Shown one piece after another: positions 58,606-62,985 of a stretch of DNA of 62,985 nucleotides. A program made the position numbers and the translations under genes. Location of the stretch: NCBI GenBank assembly GCA_030692055.1, contig JAUYCY010000149.1, positions 1 through 62,985 of the forward strand, in the 5' to 3' direction. Numbering within the stretch: position 1 is the stretch's first letter; each line of letters begins with the position of its first letter. The notes under the pieces were generated by a model. The model saw nothing but the letters and a program-made list of their open reading frames with translations. It had not been told where the DNA came from and searched no databases. This DNA is from Candidatus Omnitrophota bacterium (GTDB taxonomy: Bacteria; Omnitrophota; Koll11; Duberdicusellales; 4484-171).

Positions 58606-60025
58606 GAACCGCGCATTTCTTGTTATTTTTAGCATAATCACCTTATTAATTTTACTAGAAATATCTCTTAGGTTAGCTGGAATTATATATATTGCAGTAA
58701 ATACCCATGGCAAATTTAGCTCATATAGCAGAAATACCCAGAAACAGAATAGAGATGATTTTACTGTCCTTTGTTTAGGAGACTCTTTTACCTATGGCAT
58801 GGGTACCTCTTACGAATATAGTTATCCTAAACAATTAGAGAAAATGTTTAATGATAGTGGTTTTGGTAAAGTAGTAAATATTTACAATCTTGGTAGTCCA
58901 GGTGGAAATTCTCGCCGAATAATCAAAATTTTTAAGGAAAGCATTAATAAGTATAACCCTCAACTGGCTATTGTGATGGTTGGCCAGAATAATCGGTGGA
59001 ATTTAGAAGGCAGGGAGCAGTTTTGTCATGGCTCAGTAATTAAAAAACTGAGATTATCTCTTTACAATCTGCGCATTTATAAATTAGCTAAGATATTGGC
59101 AATGAATTTAAGGAATAAATTTGCCGGAGTTTTTAGAGATAAAGACGCTTTGGTAGCTAATGGTAAAATTGTGCTAGAAGTTAATGAGAAAGTGGCTAAC
59201 GGTAGGCAACGGGTTAACATTAGCGATGCCGAATGGGGAAGCCATAGAAAAAGGCTGGAATTGTACAGAGAGACAAATAGGAGCGATTTAGCCATTGCCG
59301 AAATAAACAATATGCTTAATAGGTACCCCGAGGCCCCTCAACTACAGCATGAGTTAATACTTTTTTTGCGAGAAAAAGGAGATTATGATTTAGCGCTAGA
59401 ATATGCCAAAAAAACATTAGCCAGTATTCCTAACGATCCTCAATATAATGCTGATACGCATCGGCAAATGGCGTATATCTATACCGCAAAAAAGGACTGG
59501 CAAGCTGCTAGGCAGGAGTTGGATTATGCCGTATATGATTTCGTATATATACAGAGCATTTTTCCAGAATTAAAAAATATATGCAATAAAGAAAGCGGTT
59601 TAGATTTCGATAAAGAAGCAGGCAAAATAAGAAAATTGGTTAATAAAATCTACGGCGAGAAAAGGACGGAAATCTGGGATGAGCTGTTGTATCTAGATAA
59701 GAACCAAACAGAGCAATTTAAGATGCTCGGGTTAGATTTAATAGAATTGATAGATATCGCTAAAAAAAATGAGATTGAACTGATACTTATGACCTATCCT
59801 TCTCCCGATCTATTTAATGAAGTAATACGACAGGCAGCCCTAAGATATAATATAGAGCTGATTGACAACGAATTAATTTTTAAAGAAAATTTGTCCAAAG
59901 AATCTCTGTTTGTTGCCGATGGTCATTGTAATATTAAAGGTTATAAATTAATCGCCCATAACATTTATTTTACATTGTTTAAAATAGGGATTTTATCTAA
60001 AAATACTACAGGGACAACTAAATGA
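58589..60025 (+). CDS. Membrane-anchored SGNH/GDSL hydrolase with helical insert
   Basis: About 478 aa. One N-terminal membrane helix (FLVIFSIITLLILLEISLRL) is followed by a periplasmic SGNH fold: LGDSFTYGMG holding the catalytic Ser, MVGQNNRWN as the block III-like Asn, and near the end FVADGHCNIKGY with the Asp-His pair. Between them (about 210-330) lies a helical, TPR-like stretch (SDLAIAEINNMLNRYPEAPQ, GDYDLALEYAKKTLASIP). It may add or remove acyl groups on the glycan. ATG 58589 has AAGGA upstream; ATG 58568 is possible. It overlaps its neighbours on both sides. Confidence 0.8.
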   Translation: MKLFFKNRAFLVIFSIITLLILLEISLRLAGIIYIAVNTHGKFSSYSRNTQKQNRDDFTVLCLGDSFTYGMGTSYEYSYPKQLEKMFNDSGFGKVVNIYNLGSPGGNSRRIIKIFKESINKYNPQLAIVMVGQNNRWNLEGREQFCHGSVIKKLRLSLYNLRIYKLAKILAMNLRNKFAGVFRDKDALVANGKIVLEVNEKVANGRQRVNISDAEWGSHRKRLELYRETNRSDLAIAEINNMLNRYPEAPQLQHELILFLREKGDYDLALEYAKKTLASIPNDPQYNADTHRQMAYIYTAKKDWQAARQELDYAVYDFVYIQSIFPELKNICNKESGLDFDKEAGKIRKLVNKIYGEKRTEIWDELLYLDKNQTEQFKMLGLDLIELIDIAKKNEIELILMTYPSPDLFNEVIRQAALRYNIELIDNELIFKENLSKESLFVADGHCNIKGYKLIAHNIYFTLFKIGILSKNTTGTTK

Positions 60026-61065
60026 AAGACGATACAAAGAAAGACAATTCTCTGCCAACCTTCTGCCTTTTAGTTGTATCCAAGAAGTGTAATTTCAAAT
60101 GCAAGATGTGTAATATGTGGAAGAATATCAGTAGGCCTACAGAAAGAAAAGAGCTTACCATGGAGGAGATAAAAGGTTTTGTTGATGATCTTAAAAAAGT
60201 TACTATAACACCTATTTTTATACACCTTATTGGCGGAGAAGCATTATTGAGAGAAGATTTGATAGAGATTATCGCCTATATCAGAGAAAGCGGTTTTAAC
60301 AGTTCGATTACCACCAATGGTTATTATATTGATGAGGATATGGCAAAGAGGATAGTAGAATCCCGCCTGACAGGCCTCTTCCTTTCATTAGATGGGCTTA
60401 AAGAAAAAACTCACGATTATCTGCGCGGAGTAAAAGGTAGCTATCGCCGAGTTATGAATGCTATCGAATTATTGGATAAATATAGAGGAAATAATAAGAC
60501 GAATAGATTGAGTATCGGTATCACTATGACCATAATGGAAAAAAATTTAGATGAAGTTATAGATTTAGCGGAGTGGGTAAATAGTAATGATAAAATAAAT
60601 GACTTATTTTTTAATGCTTGCTTACAACCGTTTGATTGCGATAATTACCAGAGAGATTGGTTTACACATCAGGAGCATAGGGAGATTTGGCCGCAGGGTA
60701 TAGATAAAATATGCGGCATTCTAGAGAGATTGGCCATTTTAAAGGAAAATGGCTACAAGATCTGCAATCCTCCAGAACAACTGAGATTAATAAAAGGATA
60801 TTTTAAGAATCCTTACCGATTTATCCACGAACAAAAAATTAAATGTCCACGCGGAGACCTCGCCCCAGAAATCAATGCTTACGGTGATATAAGTATGTGT
60901 TTTAATATGCCTGCGCTGAGTAATATAAGAGAGAGAAAGTTCTCTGAAGTCTGGTTTTCTAAAGAGATGCAAAGGGCTAGAGAAGAAATAAATAGCTGTA
61001 AGAAGGACTGCGATGCCGTAGCCAATTGTTTTTATAAAATTGAAAATATAACTGATTATGTATAA
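60022..61065 (+). CDS. Radical SAM/SPASM-like enzyme, array member 5
   Basis: A 347-aa paralogue: SKKCNFKCKMCNMW (C23, C27, C30), LIGGEALLREDLI, TTNGYYIDED, LSLDGLKEKTHDYLRG, then WPQG where the others have LWPxD, a Cys-Gly-Cys unit from CPRGD to DISMC, and SCKKDCDAVANCFYK. The HLIGGE form links it to member 6. It overlaps the hydrolase gene by 4 bp (ATGA), so translation is coupled. Confidence 0.85.
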   Translation: MKDDTKKDNSLPTFCLLVVSKKCNFKCKMCNMWKNISRPTERKELTMEEIKGFVDDLKKVTITPIFIHLIGGEALLREDLIEIIAYIRESGFNSSITTNGYYIDEDMAKRIVESRLTGLFLSLDGLKEKTHDYLRGVKGSYRRVMNAIELLDKYRGNNKTNRLSIGITMTIMEKNLDEVIDLAEWVNSNDKINDLFFNACLQPFDCDNYQRDWFTHQEHREIWPQGIDKICGILERLAILKENGYKICNPPEQLRLIKGYFKNPYRFIHEQKIKCPRGDLAPEINAYGDISMCFNMPALSNIRERKFSEVWFSKEMQRAREEINSCKKDCDAVANCFYKIENITDYV

Positions 61066-62050
61066 ATCAGAGATAATGATTAACAAAATTCCCAAGACCT
61101 GTCTTTTAACGGTTACCAATAGTTGTGTTTTACGCTGCAAAATGTGCCATTTATGGCAACTTAATACTCAAGACAATGAAATTTCTATCGATGACTGTAA
61201 AAAATTTATAGATTCCTTAAATAAATTTAGTGCCGAACCTATCGAAGTACATCTTATCGGTGGCGAATCATTAATTAAAAAAGGCATATTAGACCTTATA
61301 AAGTATATTAGTAAGCAAGGTTCGCGAACAGTTATGACCTCTTCTGGATATACCATTGATAAACGAACGGCAGAAGGGCTGGTTAATTCCGGATTAAGTA
61401 TCTTAAATTTATCTTTAGACAGCCCAGCTCCTTCCATTCATAATTTTTTAAGAGGCAAAGACGATTCTTTTAAGAAGGTTATGGAAGCAATAGAATATCT
61501 TAGTAATTTCAAAAACAACAAATTGAAAGTTGGTATTAATACCATCATTGCGGGAATTAACTTAGATAAGCTTATAGAACTTAGCGAATGGGTAGATAAC
61601 AATAAAAACTTAGAATCTGTTTATTTTATGGCAGTGATGAGGCCGTTTGGTTCGGATCTAGATTGGGAGTGGTATACGAGAGCCGATTATGATTTTCTCT
61701 GGCCCAAAGAACCGGGAAAGACCGATTTTGTTATTGATAGATTAATTGAGCTAAAGCGCAAGGGTTATAAAATAGAGAATCCCGCTGGGCAGCTGGTTAG
61801 CTTTAAATCATATTTTCGTAATCCACAAAAATTCATAAAGAAAAACAGGTGTAATTTATCCCATCATGCTATAAATGTCAATGCCATTGGAGATATATAT
61901 ATATGTTTCTTTATGGAGCCATTGGGTAACATAAGGGATGGCAATATAAAAGAACTCTGGACTTCAGAAAAAGCAGAGAGCATAAGAGAAGAAATGTCTA
62001 AATGTAGAAAGAATTGCGAACTGGTTATTAATTGTTATTACGAAGAATAA
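61058..62050 (+). CDS. Radical SAM/SPASM-like enzyme, array member 6
   Basis: A 330-aa paralogue: TNSCVLRCKMCHLW (C23, C27, C30), LIGGESLIKKGIL, where Ser replaces the usual Ala or Pro, MTSSGYTIDKR, LSLDSPAPSIHNFLRG, FLWPKE, CX12GX4C ending YIC, MEPLGNI and KCRKNCELVINCYYEE. It overlaps member 5 by 8 bp; ATG 61076 is an alternative start. TSSGY replaces TNGY, a local difference in the SAM-contact region. Confidence 0.84.
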   Translation: MYKSEIMINKIPKTCLLTVTNSCVLRCKMCHLWQLNTQDNEISIDDCKKFIDSLNKFSAEPIEVHLIGGESLIKKGILDLIKYISKQGSRTVMTSSGYTIDKRTAEGLVNSGLSILNLSLDSPAPSIHNFLRGKDDSFKKVMEAIEYLSNFKNNKLKVGINTIIAGINLDKLIELSEWVDNNKNLESVYFMAVMRPFGSDLDWEWYTRADYDFLWPKEPGKTDFVIDRLIELKRKGYKIENPAGQLVSFKSYFRNPQKFIKKNRCNLSHHAINVNAIGDIYICFFMEPLGNIRDGNIKELWTSEKAESIREEMSKCRKNCELVINCYYEE

Positions 62051-62055
62051 GTAAA

Positions 62056-62985
62056 ATGGATGTTAGACCCCCCCACTCTTGTTCAATAGTGCTTTTAAAC
62101 AGATGTTTATTTAAGTGTAAGATGTGCGAAATGTGGAAAACGGCAGAGGAAGACAATGGGGTTTCTACATCTGAATGGAAATATTTTATCACTTCTCTAG
62201 CAGACTTGTTAGATTCACCACAAGAATTAGTTTTTACCGGTGGAGAACCCTTGCTAAGAAACGATACCCTTGAACTCATAAAGTTCGCTACTCAAAAGGG
62301 GTTCAAGACGATTATGACATCAAATGGTTATCTTATAGATGATAATGTAGCAAAGCAAATAGCTAAATCCGAATTAAAAGAAATATCTATTTCTTTAGAT
62401 AGCATTAATTATAAGACCCATGATTTTCTAAGAGGCGTTGAAGGTGCATATTATAGAGCGATGAAGGCGTTTGATAATTTATATCGGTATTGTCCGGGAT
62501 TAAGGATTGGCATTATCACGGTAATATCTGGGGTAAATTATAAGGAAATCGCTGATTTAGTTCAATGGGTAAAAAAAGCACAGTTTTTAAGCGGGGTATA
62601 TTTTCAGGTCATAGCTAAACCTTTTTTTGTCCCTTTGGATGACAACTGGCATAAAGACAGTCCCTATGAATTCTTGTGGCCTAAAGATATTCTGGAAGTG
62701 CATTCTATGTTAGATAATTTAATAAATTTAAGAAAGAACGGTTATCCTATACATAATTTTCCTTTACAGCTTGAAATATTCAAAACCTACTTTAAAAATC
62801 CTCTCCAGCGTGTAAGAGAAACTAAATGTCATTTGGGTGATTACGTTATTAATATTGATCCCCCTGGGAACATTTCATTGTGCTGTTTTATGAAGCCGGT
62901 CGGTAATATAAAAAAAGATGATATTCGTAAACTATGGTATTCAGAAATCGCTAGCCAGCTGAGAACTAAGATGCATAGTTGCGAT
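62056..62985 (+). CDS. Radical SAM/SPASM-like enzyme, array member 7, cut by window edge
   Basis: 310 codons run to the window end without a stop. It starts MDVRPPHSCSIVLLNRC and has LNRCLFKCKMCEMW (C17, C21, C24), FTGGEPLLRNDT, MTSNGYLIDDN, ISLDSINYKTHDFLRG, FLWPKD, CX12GX4C ending SLCC, MKPVGNI and the first Cys of the final CX3CX5C motif. Only about 15 residues are probably missing. It begins 5 bp after member 6 without a clear ribosome site. The array may continue to the right. Confidence 0.85.
   Translation, partial: MDVRPPHSCSIVLLNRCLFKCKMCEMWKTAEEDNGVSTSEWKYFITSLADLLDSPQELVFTGGEPLLRNDTLELIKFATQKGFKTIMTSNGYLIDDNVAKQIAKSELKEISISLDSINYKTHDFLRGVEGAYYRAMKAFDNLYRYCPGLRIGIITVISGVNYKEIADLVQWVKKAQFLSGVYFQVIAKPFFVPLDDNWHKDSPYEFLWPKDILEVHSMLDNLINLRKNGYPIHNFPLQLEIFKTYFKNPLQRVRETKCHLGDYVINIDPPGNISLCCFMKPVGNIKKDDIRKLWYSEIASQLRTKMHSCD

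Overview
The window looks like part of a chromosome from an uncultured bacterium, most probably Omnitrophota-like. That placement is an inference from gene content (inteins in both gyrase subunits, DUF4143 ATPases, many radical SAM proteins beside a surface-glycan locus); no rRNA or other phylogenetic marker was tested. No rRNA, CRISPR array or phage genes are visible.

Left part (1-22.6 kb, minus strand, moderate GC): a replication-origin and housekeeping block. Transcription runs leftward from dnaA through dnaN, a DciA-like gene, gyrB, gyrA, tRNA-Glu, glmS and rsmI. A strong promoter with a PyrR-type attenuator then drives pyrR-pyrB-pyrC, a Mut7-C-like gene and endonuclease Q. tRNA-Arg, a LOG-like gene and carA-carB follow; carB runs off the left edge. 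Notable points are a CarA that has lost its whole glutaminase triad, a GC-rich palindromic repeat lying in frame inside carA, and inteins of different endonuclease types in adjacent gyrA and gyrB.

Junction (22.5-22.6 kb): DnaA-box-like 9-mers upstream of dnaA suggest oriC. dnaA and the divergent ligase gene appear to share one palindromic -35 hexamer (TTGCAA).

Right part (22.6 kb to end, plus strand, clearly AT-rich): a large surface-polysaccharide locus. It encodes a WaaL/Wzy-like ligase, an ABC exporter (Wzm at 25.3 kb, Wzt at 47.6 kb), a Wzx-like flippase, an initiating sugar-phosphate transferase, GT2, GT4 and GT39-like glycosyltransferases, NodB- and YdjC-type deacetylases, five methyltransferases and B12-type radical SAM enzymes. 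A small accessory island (truncated DUF4143 ATPase, MNT-HEPN toxin-antitoxin pair, short repeats) sits between a complete and a 5'-truncated copy of wzm.

From 49.8 kb to the right edge there is a nearly gapless tandem array of radical SAM/SPASM-like enzymes: one fused double-radical-SAM protein, one protein with a novel N-terminal domain, and seven related single-domain paralogues, with one membrane-anchored SGNH hydrolase among them. The paralogues share a CxxxCxMC cluster motif, an LWP motif and an unusual C-terminal CX11-12GX4C...CX3CX5C pattern. Position and translational coupling suggest successive modification of the exported glycan or a linked substrate. This array is the best candidate for an undescribed system in the window.
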